Shown: positions 13,886 through 28,190, counted from the first letter of the stretch. The stretch: DNA of 64,000 bases from Anaeromyces robustus (GCA_002104895.1 MCFG01000020.1:277120-341119), one strand, 5' to 3'. Translations and numbers: made by a program. Notes: generated by a model from the sequence alone, not told the origin.

Positions 13886-16838
13886 TTATTTGCCATGACG
13901 TTCACGTCTTCTTTCTAATGTTGAATCTCTTCCTGATGAAACTTTTGAATCACTCATCATTCTTGATTTAGAATCTTTACTACCTATACCTGCAATAGTA
14001 ACAGAATTATTTACTACATTACTGGAATGTTTACGTACAGAAACACGACTATGTTCACTACGATAATGTTTATTATTGGTAGTATTACTCGAATTGGATC
14101 CACTTCCACTACCACTACCATTAGATAAATTATGTTTTTTATTTTCAGATTTGGAAGTTGAACGTGATCGAGAAGGAGATCTAGAATGTGAAAATGATCT
14201 AGATCTTGAACGGGAATTATTATGAACTGAATGTGGAGATCTTGAACGTGATTTAGATTTACTACGTGAATTATTATGGGATCGACTACGTGAACGTTGT
14301 CTACGACTTTGACTACTATGTCTACTACTAGAATAATGACGTGTACTATTATCACGTTTATGACGTCCATTACGTTCTTTTTCACGAGTACGTTCACGAA
14401 GACGTTCACGACGGTTATGAGATGAATTTAAAATATTAATGTTATCATCTTCTTCATCATTACCATCATCACTTCCATTTCTATTATTGTTACTATTATT
14501 GTTACTACTGTTGTTATTATTATTAAAGGATTCATCATCATCTGAAGGAGATGCTGACCTATTACGATGACGACTACGATTTCTTGAACGAGATCTAGAA
14601 CGTCTATGTTGTGATGTATTACTTTGACGTTTAGTGGTAGAAGAAGATGAACCTTTAGATGATCTTGATTCACGTTTTTCTGATTTATTTGAATTATTAT
14701 TATTATTACTATTATTATTATTATTTGATCCACCATTACTATTATTATTATTGAAATTGGAATTATTATCTGATTTTGATGATTGATTTTGATGATTATT
14801 ATCTCTCGAACCTAATATATATAAAATAAATAAATTGATTAATTATTTTATAATATATAATTATATTATTATCATTTATTATTATTATTATGATTATGAT
14901 TATTATTATGATTATTATGATTATATAAAAAGAGACATTGATATATTACCCTTACCATTATTATTATGTGAATTATTAAATTGTCTATTTCTTCCTTGAT
15001 AATTTCTTGGACCATTACCATGCCAATGTTCTTGATTATCATGATTATTATGTTCCCATCTATTATTATCACCCATTTTATTAGAATCACTCATATTATC
15101 ATCATTCATTTGATAATCCATTTGATCTCTATATATTGTATATACGTTATAATTTTATAATAAGATATTATAAAATATTTTATATAATTATAATAAAATA
15201 ACAATATATATATATATTTAATATATTTATTAATAATGATTTAATATATATTTATAATTTATATTTTAAAAAAAATTATATTAATAATAATAATTATAAA
15301 AATATATAATATAAAATAAATATTAATATATATAAATATATATATATTATTTAATTTTAATAAAATGATTATATAAATAATATTAAATAATATAAAAAGT
15401 ATAATAATTCAAATAAAGAGAAAGATAAGTGAAAAAAAAAATTGCTTTATAATTAAATATATAATAGTATTTACCTATTATTATTGTTGTTATTGTTGTT
15501 ATTATTGTTATTATTATTATTATTTCCTCCTTGATTATCATAATATTTATTATGACCTCCAAAGTTATTATTGGAATTATTATTCATACGATTACCATGC
15601 ATACCATTATTCATAGAATTATTATTCATACGATTATTTCCATGCATATTATTACCAGAATTTGATGAATTATTATTCATATTCATATTACGTCCATTAA
15701 ATGGTTGATCAAAACCTCCATCATTATGAGGTGGTGGGAAAGGTGATGGCATAACACCTTGACCACGACCAAAACCTCTACCCATACCACTATTACCCAT
15801 AAATGGTCTTGGACCAAAAGAATTATGCATTGGTTCATAACCATTCATTGGTCCATAAAAATCTTGATCTGGGAAATTAAATCCTGGTTGAGGTCCAAAT
15901 GGTGGTGGTCTAAGATTACCACCATTTGGACCCATCATTGACATATTACCTCTACCACTCATACCTGGTTTAGAATAAGGTCTTCCACGTCCTGGATGCA
16001 TATTCATATTTTGGAAATTATTATGATTCATTCTTGACATATTCATATTACCAAGTGATTCATTTCTTGCTGCGGCTTCTGCACGCATTTCTTTTGGATC
16101 TTTTGGAATAATTCTAAATGGATTTCCATGTTGTTGTGGTGAAACAAATCTAATTTCTACTTTTTTACCTTGAATTTCACTTGATTAATATTAAATAAAG
16201 TGTAAATGAAAAATATATATGTATATATATATAAAATAAGAATGATAATTATATAATAGAAAAAAATTCATTATATGATAAAAAAAAGAATATATATATA
16301 TTAATGATTTTATAATTAATAATGAGTTATTATACATGTTTTATTTTTATACATTATATTACTATTATATATATTAACATAGTTTTTATATTACAATACA
16401 AAAATTATTTACAAGAACAAAAAAAAAAAAAAATACATATAAAAAAAACAATAATTTAATTAAAAAGATTTTTACAACAACAATAATAATTATTACTAAA
16501 ACAATAAAATAAACTAATTCTAATACTCTAATTAATTTTAAAAAAAAAAAGAAAAAAGTAAAAGAAAAATTACATATATAATCATTTCATATATATAATT
16601 ATTTCTTAAACATAATAAATCCTTATTTATATAAAAAATAATAATAATTTATATAAATAAAATAAAATAATAATAAATAAATAAATAGATAGATAGATAG
16701 ATAGTTGTACGTTAGTTGACTTTTAAATAATTAATAATAAAGATCAAAATTGTTCTTTTTTTATATATATATATGTGTGTATATTTGTATTTTTGTATAT
16801 TTGCATTTTTGTATATTTGCATATTCGTATATTTGTAT

Positions 16839-16878
<40 letters not shown>

Positions 16879-17988
16879 AATTTACACTTACTTTGCTTCT
16901 ACATATTTTGAAAAAGTTTCTGCTGATTCAATATCTTCAAATTCTAAATAAGCTATACCACGTGATTTACCATTAACTTTATGTTCATGAAAAGTAATTT
17001 CTTTAGCAACTAATTTATTTAATACACCAGCTTCTTGTGATACTTGACGTAAATCTTCATCAGTTGTCCACTATGAACAAATAATTAAATTACGAAATTA
17101 TTTAAAAATAAAAAAATTAAATTAAATTAAATTCAATTTCATTAAATAAAAACATAAAAATATATTATTGTAATTATTTAAAATTTCAAATATAAAATCT
17201 AAATGAAAAAATAATATTTACCCAATTTAAACCTCCAACATAAACTGCTTTAGTAACACCATTATTATTTCTCATCATTGAAAAAATATTTGAATTTTTA
17301 TTCTTTTTACCATAACCTTGTCCATCATTCATTTTTTGATTTACTTTATTTTCAAAAGTATCTAATGTTTGAACTGGATGAGAATGAATATTATGACTAT
17401 TATGATTATTATTTGAATGGTTTGATGAATTATTCATATCATTCTTATTAAAACTTGGTTTTTTATCAATATCCATTTGATTATTATTATTATTATTACT
17501 ATTATTATTATTACTATTACTATTATCATTATCATTGGTATTATTATCATTATCATTTTTGTTATTATCTTCATTACTTTTTTTCTTATTTTCTTCAGTT
17601 TCTTTTTTATCTGTATTACTTCCAGGATCAACATCATCATAATTTAAATCATCATCATCATACGTATTATTATTTGTAACTTCTGGCATATCTTCATTTT
17701 CTAAAAGATCATCATATAAATTATCCTTTTTTATAATTTATAATTATAAAAAAAATTTTTTAATATATGTTATGTATATAAAAAAATATTAAATTTTTAA
17801 TACATATATATAATATATATAAAGAGAAAATTAATAAATATAATATATAGCATTATATTTTTATAATGATATAAAAGAAAAAAAAAACTTATTAATAAAA
17901 ATTTTATATATATTTTTACCATATCCCCATCATCTCCATTCATAAAGTTATCATCACCATACAGATCAAAGTTCTCATCATCCGCCAT
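13886..17988 (-). CDS. CPSF6/CFIm68-like RRM and RS-domain mRNA 3'-processing factor
   Basis: Six exons in agreeing phases: 17988-17920, 17725-17222, 17070-16892, 16179-15475, 15128-14950 and 14811-13886 (TAA), giving 853 aa. The order is that of metazoan CFIm68. An acidic, aromatic head comes first ([23 protein letters not shown]). An RRM follows at about 181-262, with RNP2 at AVYVGGLNW, then the hallmark WTTDEDL, and RNP1-like SRGIAYLEF. Next is a Gly/Pro/Met/Asn-rich linker ([12 protein letters not shown]). The C-terminus is Arg/Ser-rich, with many RS/SR dipeptides ([26 protein letters not shown]) and a basic end. CFIm68 partners CFIm25 to recognise UGUA and steer cleavage/polyadenylation; the RS tail interacts with other RS proteins. 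Asn-repeat insertions are typical of this genome. Alternatives are other RRM-RS splicing factors, but WTTDEDL and the head favour CFIm. The third intron (16180-16891) contains a 10-bp TTTGTATATT-type repeat and a long poly-T. Confidence 0.85.
16775..16882 (+). repeat. TTTGTATATT repeat plus poly-T in CPSF6-like intron 3
   Basis: Roughly seven 10-12-bp TTTGTATATT/TTTGCATTTT units followed by about 30 T. It sits at the 5' end of the intron on the gene's (minus) strand, only 10 nt past the exon 3 donor, so the transcript would carry a poly-A stretch there. Confidence 0.85.
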
Positions 17989-18717
17989 GTTGTTTCTTAT
18001 ATTATTAATTTGTTAACTTAAAAATTAAAAAGGTTGTAAAAAAAAATATGAAATATTTTTGAAATAAAAAATTATTTGTATTAAAAAAAAACTTTCTTAA
18101 ATATCAATATGGATTTGGTGAATTTTTTTATTGCAAAGGAAAAATGTTTAATAAAAAAAAGAAAATGTAAAGAAAAAAGATAAATGGTATATACCCAATT
18201 TTTAAGCAATTTTTAATATTTAAATCTTTTTCTTTATTTATTTTTTTTCTTCTTTTTAGTTTTCTAAGGTATTATGATTATTTTGTTTTACTATTACTTT
18301 ATATACATTAATCTATTAATAGTTTTTTTTTTTTTTTTTTCTTTTTTTTTTATTATATATTTGATATCAATTCTTAATTATTGTCTTTATGAATTAAATA
18401 ATTAAAATGAGCTATTCGTTTTTCTAACATGAAAAAAAAATAAGTCCTTTCTTTTATTAAATTAAATAAAAAAAATGGATTTCTAATATTTTACGATTGT
18501 AATATTTGAATTAAAATTTGAAAATTGTTAAATGTTTAATACTTAAATTATTTATAATAAAAAGTATTCTAACATTTATAGTCTTATTGAAATAAAATTT
18601 AATAAATTAAAATAAAATTAAATAAATATAAATAAATCATAAAATAATATTGTACAAAAATGTAAAAAAATTTTGGAAAAAATTTTATTCATCTACATTT
18701 TATTAAATTTCATTTAT

Positions 18718-18742
18718 TAATTTATTTATTTATTTATTATAT

Positions 18743-18813
<71 letters not shown>

Positions 18814-18936
18814 TATATTTATATATTTATATATTTATATAATTATTTTTTATTTATTTATATATTTATTTATTTATTTATTTATTTATTTATATATTTA
18901 TATATTTACATAATTATTTTTTATTTATTTATATAT

Positions 18937-18967
<31 letters not shown>

Positions 18968-19035
18968 TATATTTACATAATTATTTTTTATTTATTTATA
19001 TATTTATTTATTTATTTATTTATTTATTTATATAT

Positions 19036-19098
<63 letters not shown>
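18718..19098 (+). repeat. (TTTA)n / (TTTATATA)n microsatellite block
   Basis: Nearly uninterrupted TTTA units with three internal copies of a compound variant (TTTATATATTTAnATAATTATTTTT-like, about 70 bp apart). This shows that a higher-order unit inside the array has itself been duplicated. Confidence 0.9.
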
Positions 19099-19099
<1 letters not shown>

Positions 19100-19148
19100 A
19101 CAATTGTTAAAAATGGTGATACATAAATAATAAACTAATAAAATTATA

Positions 19149-19188
<40 letters not shown>

Positions 19189-20076
19189 AATATTAAAAAA
19201 AAAAAAAAAAAAAATTAAAAAAAAATAAATATATTAAAAAAAATATGTATATAAATGTATAACTATATATTAATTATATACTTTAAATATATTTAAAATT
19301 TTTTTTATTCTATCTTTCAAATTATCTAAACTATCAACTTTGATTTATAAAAAATTATTAATTATTACTAGTAATTAAAAAAAAAAAGTTCATTAATAAT
19401 ATATAATATACAATATAAAAAAGCATTTGAAAATATGTAGGATAATTTTACTTAATAAATTAATTTAAATAAAAATATATAATGAAAAAAATTTATAAAA
19501 TTCTCCAGTCTACATATCTTATTTCAAATAATCCTTATAAAAAGAAAATATATTATGATTATTATAATAATAAATAAAAGATTTTATTTTATTATTCTTT
19601 TTGGTTAAAACCTTAATAAATCTATATATAATCTATATATCATATATAATAGTAATTTATTAAACTCTCCAGTATTATGCATATTTTATTTCAAAGATAC
19701 ATCTCTAAATAATGCTTGAAAATTATAATAATAATAATTATAATTATATTAATATACTGAATAAAAACTTTTTTCTTTATTATCTTATTTTAATATAAAA
19801 CTTTAATATATGTATTAAGAAAACATATATAATAGAATTAATTATATCAATCATATTATTTTTTTTTTCTTTTTTTATTTACTAAAACAAATATAAAACC
19901 ATAAGAGTAAATAATAAATGATTAAATCGAATGAAAAATAAATAAAAAAAATAATAAGAATAATGTATTTATTTCTTGTTTTATAAATCTTTTTTTTTTT
20001 TTTCATCATTATTTTATTTTGATAAAATATATAAATTCATAATTAAATATTAAAAGAAAAATAATTATTAACACTT

Positions 20077-20190
20077 ATTGATATTATTGATATAAATAAA
20101 TAAATATTACTCTTGATATTATTGATATATAAATAAATAAATATTACTTTTGATATTATTGATATAAATAAATAAATAAATAAATACTGT
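20077..20190 (+). repeat. Three-copy tandem repeat, about 43-45 bp
   Basis: Unit TGATATTATTGATATAAATA followed by AATAAATATTACTCT-like sequence, repeated three times with small length changes in the TAAA stretch. Confidence 0.75.
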
Positions 20191-20297
20191 TCTTTATATA
20201 CTAATATTAATAATATATTGATATGAGAAATAAATTTTTTATGAATTATTTTATAATATATATTACAATCTAATAACTTAACAAAATTAAAAGCAAA

Positions 20298-20304
<7 letters not shown>

Positions 20305-20328
<24 letters not shown>

Positions 20329-20403
20329 GAAAGCTAAAGCTACATGACAGTGTGTTTTATTACTTTTTTTTTTTTTTTTTTTTTTTGAAAGCTAAAGCTA
20401 CAT
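20305..20403 (+). repeat. Direct repeat: poly-T followed by GAAAGCTAAAGCTACAT
   Basis: The 17-nt block GAAAGCTAAAGCTACAT occurs at 20329-20345 and 20387-20403, each immediately after a poly-T run of about 20 nt (period 58 bp). It is a local duplication; function unknown. Confidence 0.85.
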
Positions 20404-21136
20404 TATTATTTTCATTATTTTTATAATAATTCATTATTGTTTTAAATTTATAATAAAATAACTTTTCTCAAAAATAACAAAAAGTTTTAAAAAAGTTTAT
20501 TATTTTATTATCCAAAAAAAAAAAAAAAAATAAAAAAATAAAAAAAAAATAATAATAATAATAATAATAATAATTCATTTTATTCATTAATTAATATTAA
20601 TTTAATGAATTTATATATAAAATTAACATATACTATTTTATTATTTATTAATAATATTTTTATACTTTTTAAAAAAAAGATTCGAGTTAAAACTTTTAAA
20701 GTTTTATAATAATAAAGATTTTAAAGCAAAAACAAAAAAAATTATAAATATTAATAACTTATATTATTAAACTTAAATAAAATATATCTTTGTATAGATA
20801 TATCGATATATATATATATATATGATTAATAATAATTAGATTTTAAATAATAACGAAATTTTTATAATATATGAATAAATAACAAAATAATATAACAAAA
20901 AGGATAAAGAATCTTTAATGTATTAATATGAGAAAAAAAAAAAAAGAGTATTAAATTATATATTTAATAATGTCCAAAAAAAAATAAAAATATAAATATA
21001 TTTTTAAAATCAAAAGAAGTATAAAACATAGTATGTATTTTTGTTATATTTAAATGTGAATTCAATTACTGCAGGTAAGAAATAATCAAAAAAAGATAAA
21101 AAAAAAAAAGTTGTTTTTTTTTTTTTTTACTTATTG

Positions 21137-21180
21137 TTTGCTTTGTTTTGTTTTGTTTTGTTTTGTTTTGTTTTGTTTGT
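21137..21180 (+). repeat. (TTTTG)n tract
   Basis: About eight TTTTG units directly abut the stop codon of the minus-strand gene that ends at 21181, so they lie in its 3' UTR (as CAAAA repeats in the transcript). Confidence 0.9.
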
Positions 21181-22103
21181 TTAAATATCATTTCCTACAG
21201 TAACTTCTGTTCCTTCATCTATAGGCTTTTTATTAGTATTATTATTATTAATATTATTATTATTATTTATTTCATTGAATTCTTTTCCTTTTATATTATT
21301 ATCATCTCCTATAACATAAATAGAAGGGATTTCCAAATCTTCAGATGAGAATTTCTTTTTAATATAATAAAATTCATTTTGACCAAATATATTTCTAAAC
21401 ATTCTATCCTTTTGATAAAGTACTTCGGAAGAAATTATCATTAAATTAACTAAATTTTTGATAGATTCATCTGTTTTAAAATCTCTAAATACATAATCTC
21501 TAAACCATCTTTGACATTCTAATGGCATATGTACTGACCAATAATTACATTTTATTTTTCCATTAAATATTTCCTTTACTTCTCTATATACAAGTTCTTT
21601 CTTTTCTAAATCTTCTATAACCAAATTTCTTAAATGAGTACCATTAATAACACCCTTATTAATAAAAACATGTAATGGCATACAATTTTTTTCTTTAAAT
21701 AAATCTAAACAAAAATCATAATATGGTATTCCTACTGCATTTTTATCTATACAAAATATTAATGGCTTATCATATATATTATATTTACTATTTATAATAA
21801 AAAAATAAAATAAAATAAAATAAAATAAAATAAAAAATAAAATTAATATACTTATTATCAATATATATAATTATTTTATAATATATTATAATATTTGAAA
21901 ATATTATGTACCCCAATTCAATTTTTCCTTCTCGATTTAAATCAGTAATTATAGAAAGTAAAAGTAAAACAGTAAAATCTATTATATAATTATATTATTA
22001 TATAAATATTATTAATATTAATAATATTTTATAATATATATATATTGTTATTTTTTACATATAAATATTTTCATTTTGTAATTAATGAAATATATTTATC
22101 AAG

Positions 22104-22139
<36 letters not shown>

Positions 22140-22492
22140 TTTTCTCCTTTACCTTTATTATAACATTTTCCATTTCTAATTAATTCTCCATTTCCATACC
22201 ATAATAATGTCATTATTTCGGCAGAATTATAATTAAATTTAATAGGTTTATTACTATTACTATCAACAACTATATTTAATAAAGTTTCTGAATCACTTGG
22301 AGTATTAGCATGTAATTCAGCCTCCATGCTTTCTCCATTTTCATCTTCCATCGTTACTTTTTTTACAAAAACATCTTCAGTGCCTTTAATATACGATTCA
22401 AAAAATTTTGTTACTAATCTATTGGTATATGTAAAATAATAATAGATATCCGCTAACAAAGTAAAACCTATAATAATAAGATTTTGATACAT
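21181..22492 (-). CDS. Hypothetical protein with N-terminal membrane anchor
   Basis: Three exons join in frame: 22492-22153, 21978-21912 and 21787-21181, giving 337 aa. In the first intron I chose the GTAAAG donor at 22152 because it restores the frame (phase 1) and removes the poly-Phe artefact that reading through would give. Residues 4-22 (NLIIIGFTLLADIYYYFTY) look like a signal anchor. A second hydrophobic patch, FTVLLLLSII, is near residue 115, followed by DLNREGKIELG. The C-terminal half is a well-structured, mixed-charge sequence (YYDFCLDLFKEKNCMPLHVF, KCNYWSVHMPLECQRWFRDY) and ends in an Asn-rich tail. I do not recognise the family and see no catalytic motif. It has real coding texture and conserved splice phases, so I regard it as a genuine gene of unknown role, probably membrane-associated. 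Confidence 0.75.
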
Positions 22493-24214
22493 TTTGAAAG
22501 CTTAAAATCACTTTTTTTTTTTTTTTTTTTTAAAAGAAAACTAGTTATGGAAAAGTATAAATATATATATTATAATAATTAAAAATTAATATTTTATATT
22601 ATTTATAAAAAGCAAAATATTATATTATCATAAACCACATTAATTAATCAAATAATCTTAAAATAATAGAAGTTCCATATAAAACTTTTTTTTTTATATT
22701 TCATTTTCTAATTAATTATTTGATTTACTTTTTTTTTTTTTTTTAAAAAAAAAAAATATACCTTTTTTAACAAGAGAAAAAAAAAATGATATCAACTTCC
22801 AAAAATTAAAGTTTTATATTTTAAATTTTATTTATAAATTTTGTATATTATATGTTATTTATAATATTATTAATGTTAAGTTTTATAAATACGAATAAAT
22901 AATTCTTTATTAAATAAAAGAAAAAAGAAAAAAAAAGAAAATATATTATTTTATTTTATCTTAATAAAATGTCAAAATATAATTAATATATATTTATTTT
23001 TCCTTTTTTCTTTCTTTTTTTTTTTTTATTTTAAAGTTTTTGACTATTGTTGGACTATTACATACAAAGTTTAGTATAATTAAAAGAATTGGTGTTAAAC
23101 TTTTTATAACTTTAAAACGATTTTTTTTTTTTTTTTTTTTTTTTTTTGATTATTATACTTTTATAGTTTTTATTTTTAATTTTATATATAATTTATTATT
23201 TTATTTAATTTTTATATTATAAATTATATTATTAACTTAATTAATATATTATAATATATATTGCATTAAATTGCAATAAATTAATATTTATTAAAATTAT
23301 TCCATAATACTGTAAATTTATAATTATATATATAAAAAAACCAAAGAATTATTATTAATAAATGGATACATATAATAAATGAATAAATTAATAATAAATA
23401 GTAATTAAATAAATAAAATAACTAATAGAATATAAAAAAAATTAAATGGTTTAGTATTATTTAATTATTTTAAAATTTTTTTACAAATTATTCTAATTAT
23501 TTCTTTAATTAATTATTATTATTATTCATTATTATAATTCATTATTATTTATTATTATTAACTATTATTAACTATAATTAACTATTATTATTATCTGTTA
23601 TTATTTGTTATTATTATTATACTATTATTATTATTATCTGTAATTATCTATTATTATCTTTTACTCAGTATTTATAATTATTTTTATAATTAGTTATTAA
23701 TATTAATCTTTTATAATTTATTATATTTATTTTGTTGTTTTATTTACTCAATATAATCAAAAACTTAACATAAAATGAAAATTGCTAATAAATATTAAAT
23801 ATGAAAACCCTTAAAAATGACAAATAATAAATAATCTTTAGTTAATGTTAATATATATTTTTAAGATGTATGATAATACTATATCATTGCTTTTAATAAT
23901 GCTTAGTCATAATAATAATTAGTAATTAAACATTAAATAAATATTTGTATAATTAAAATACTTATGGCATCTTTATATATACTTATTAAATTATATCAAT
24001 ACAAAATAATATATGTTTTTATATTAAGATTACTATATTATATTATATATATAATATATTTATTTATTTAATCATTTTTTAAAAATGTCATATGAAATAA
24101 TTAAAAAACGAAAAAAATAAATATTTAATAATATTAATATATTTGTAAATATTTTAATAAATATATTAAAGTTAATAAAATTGAAATTTTATAATATATT
24201 AATATTTATTAAAC

Positions 24215-24381
<167 letters not shown>

Positions 24382-24857
24382 AAGATTTATTATATAAGGA
24401 GAATGAGATGATATGTTTGTTTAATTAATCTTTAATTGTTTGTAATTAATAAATAATTTAAATGTTTGGTTGGTTGGTTAGTTGGTTGGTTGGATTATTC
24501 TTTCAATCGGCAGTAAAATATTGCATGAAATTATGAAATTTAAATTGAAATTGAAATTAAGATTTCAATTTTTATTTTATTAAACTTGGTACTATTTTAT
24601 TATTACATTCATATACAATCTTACTACATGAATGTATTTCAAAAATTTGTACTACATCATAGTACATTATTTCATTACATTATAAAATATTATATTTATA
24701 TAAAATAAATAAAATAATTTTACTATAAAAAAAAGATATTATAAAAATAATTATATATTTCCATTTACTGGTATTATCTTAGCAAAATAAGATAAATTAC
24801 AACAAACAAAACAAAACACAACAAAATTAATCATAAACAAAATGTTTAGTCATGTAG

Positions 24858-24890
24858 TGGATTATTTTCAGAAAATCAGAAAATAATCCA
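24858..24890. repeat. Inverted repeat, 12-bp arms
   Basis: TGGATTATTTTC and GAAAATAATCCA are perfect reverse complements separated by 9 nt. Could form a hairpin; no flanking gene explains it. Confidence 0.8.
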
Positions 24891-24958
24891 TTTCATAATA
24901 TTTTTCATCAATTTAAAAATATTCAACATATTAATTTATGATTTAATTAATTCGAACT

Positions 24959-25084
<126 letters not shown>

Positions 25085-26725
25085 ATTAAAACTCTAAAAA
25101 TCACCTTATTTTTCTTTACATATACAAATACTAAACTATCTTTCCAATTAAGCAAACACCGTAATTAAATTGCATTATTATAATTTTAATTAAAGTTTAC
25201 CAGTATTTTAACTATATATTAGAAATAATACCAAAGAGAATTAGTATTTTTTTTTTTACTAAAATAATATAAAAATATAAATATATAAAAACTGATTTAA
25301 ATCAAATGAAGTTATTCTTTTATAAAAAAAAAAAAAAAACATTAACCAAAAAAGATTTATCCATTTAATTAAATTCAATTTAATTTATTTAATTTTTATT
25401 TAAAAAAAATTGAACAAAATAAAATATTAAATTTGCATACAACAATAATAAAAATTGTAAAGATATTTGCATTAAACATTATAGCAAATATAACAATAAT
25501 TGTATTAAAATATGTATTTAATGTATAAATAAAAATAAGCTAAAATAAAATAATTATGCAAAAAATAACCTAAACTCAGATAATAAAATCAAATAAAAAT
25601 TTTAAATATCAAAAAAAAAAAAATTAAATAAATAAATTATTAATAATACATAATTTATGCTTTATTATAATAATTATTATTTATTATATTTATACCTTTT
25701 ATTAAAATAAATAAAAAATAATTAATAAAAGCTTTTTTTTTAGAAAATCTTTATTGTTAGATATTACATATGATAATGATAAAAAAATTTTTTTTTAAAA
25801 AAATCTTAAAATATTTTTATTATTACTTAAAATTTTATATAAATTTTGATATTAACAAAAATCAAATTTAAAAATTTTAATTAATTTTCGATAAAGACTA
25901 ATTTTGATACTTAATAGCATCTTTAATAAAAAAACTTTTTAATCATATGCTTACAATAAATAATAATGCATAACATAAAGTTAATAAGAATTAATCATTA
26001 TCAATTAAAAAAAAATCTGTTTTTATATAATTTAAAACTGTTTATAGATAATTTTAAATAATAGATTATAAATAATAAAAAAAAATAATATATTATTACT
26101 ATTATAAGATCCCAAATATAATAAATACAAAAAAAAATATAATGTTTATTATATATTTATATTAAATGTTTTAATATTATTAAATTATAAATATCATAAT
26201 TGAATAAATTATTAATAATATATATGTATATTATACTATCGTTAAAAAACATTTATGAATATATATGTTGTATATATTTTATATAATATTATATATTATT
26301 TGTTTTGTCTATTCTCATAATTAGCAATTTACGGAAAACAACAAGTACACAAGAACAATTTAAACCAACAACGATTATTAGTTTTTAATAATTTAATGGA
26401 GTTCGTATCTTTTAAATAGTATCAAACTTCAGTATTAATATTAAAAGTTTTTAATTTTTTATAAATTAACTAAAACAAGTAAAGAATTGGTAAGAATTAT
26501 CACTAAAAAAGATAATTTCATTCTCTATTACAATACTTTTATTATTATATTTTTAATTACTTTTAAATTAATGATTTATTATATATAAATACAATGATAT
26601 ATTATATGATATAAAATATATAATATATAACATATATTTTATACTTCATATATTATAGTTTTTATAACTTATAAAATTTTTATTATTTATTTAACATAAA
26701 TAAACATTTTTATTATTTTTTTATT

Positions 26726-26782
26726 ATATTTATTATTAATAATCAATTCGTTAATTTCGAATTGATTATTAATAATAAATAT
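26726..26782. repeat. Perfect inverted repeat, 25-bp arms with 7-nt loop
   Basis: Left arm 26726-26750 (ending AATAATCAATTCG) is exactly complementary to right arm 26758-26782 (starting CGAATTGATTATT), with loop TTAATTT. It is not simple-sequence, so the match is unlikely to be just base composition. Confidence 0.85.
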
Positions 26783-27181
26783 CAGGAACTCGATATTCTT
26801 TCCATATAATAACTATTTATTTTTTTCTTTATTTAATAAATATACAATTTATTTAAAAAACTAAAATTAAAGATTTCACAAAAATCTTATATCTTCTACA
26901 GTAATTTAATGTAATACAATAATTGTGATTTAATGTAATGTAGGAAAAAAATAAATTTATTTTTATTTTTTTGTTTTAATTTTTAGTTATTAACAACAAT
27001 TTTTCCTAAATTTTCTTTTTTTCTGATTTGTTCCTTTTGATAATTCTCATAATTCTCATGATGATTCATACAAATATTAGATATTATTTTATAATAATTT
27101 TTTAATTATATCAATAACTGTTTATAAATTAATTTTTAATTAAATAAAAAAATTACTTGGAAAATCTTTTCAATTTTTTCA

Positions 27182-27352
<171 letters not shown>

Positions 27353-27917
27353 TTTATTATATAAAAATATATATATATATATATATATGAATGGCTTGCT
27401 AGAAAACAAGAATGACTTCCTGTTATTTTAATTAATATTTATTATCAATATCAATAATAATAAAAAAGATACAGAGAATATGATATTATTAAATCTTCTA
27501 TCTTTTATCTTTTTTTAAAAAAACTTTCTTTGGTACATAATAATTAAAACAATGAGCAATTAAAGTTTGATTAATTATATCAATTATTATAATAATTTGT
27601 TGTTATAATATTAAAAGTATTAGTAATAAAAATAACTAAAATTAAGATCTATGAATTCTATATATATAAAGTTTTATATAAAATTATACTTTTTTTTTAT
27701 TTTAAATATTATTATAAATATTTTAAAAATCACCAATTATGAATTATGATATTTCATAATATCATAATATGAGAATGTCATTTGTCTTTTAAAGAATTTA
27801 CTCATAAATATAAATATATTTATATTTATAAATATGAGAGAAAAGTATATATAAAATATATATAATATATATAATATTATATATATTTTATATATATTTA
27901 ATTATAATTAAATTAAT

Positions 27918-27920
27918 AGT

Positions 27921-27983
<63 letters not shown>

Positions 27984-28092
27984 TTAATTTATTTATTAAT
28001 TTATTTATTTATTAATTTATTTATTAATTTATTTATTTATTTATTTATTTATTCATTTATTAATTTATTTATTTATTTATTTATTTGTTAAT

Positions 28093-28135
<43 letters not shown>

Positions 28136-28190
28136 TTATCTATTATTTATTTTTTTATTATTTATTTATTTATTTATTTAATTTATTAAT
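27918..28190 (+). repeat. (TTTA)n microsatellite with TTAA interruptions
   Basis: About 270 bp of TTTA units with several TTAATTTA and single-base variants, suggesting an older array than the purer ones in the window. Confidence 0.9.

Larger units (their letters stand above)
17989..21180. other. Intergenic, dominated by (TTTA)n and interspersed repeats
   Basis: Contains the promoter side of the CPSF6-like gene, about 380 bp of (TTTA)n/(TATATTTA)n, poly-A at 19150-19215, a pair of CTCCAGT-centred repeats near 19.5-19.7 kb, a three-copy 43-45-bp tandem repeat near 20.07-20.19 kb and a duplicated poly-T plus 17-nt block near 20.3-20.4 kb. No coding region is supported. Confidence 0.6.

Noticed and set aside
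14014-14736. Val/Ile-rich minus frames
   Set aside because: Shifted-frame shadows of the RS-domain exon of the CPSF6-like gene.
17455-17679. Tyr-rich plus frame
   Set aside because: Antisense of the poly-Asn region of the CPSF6-like gene.
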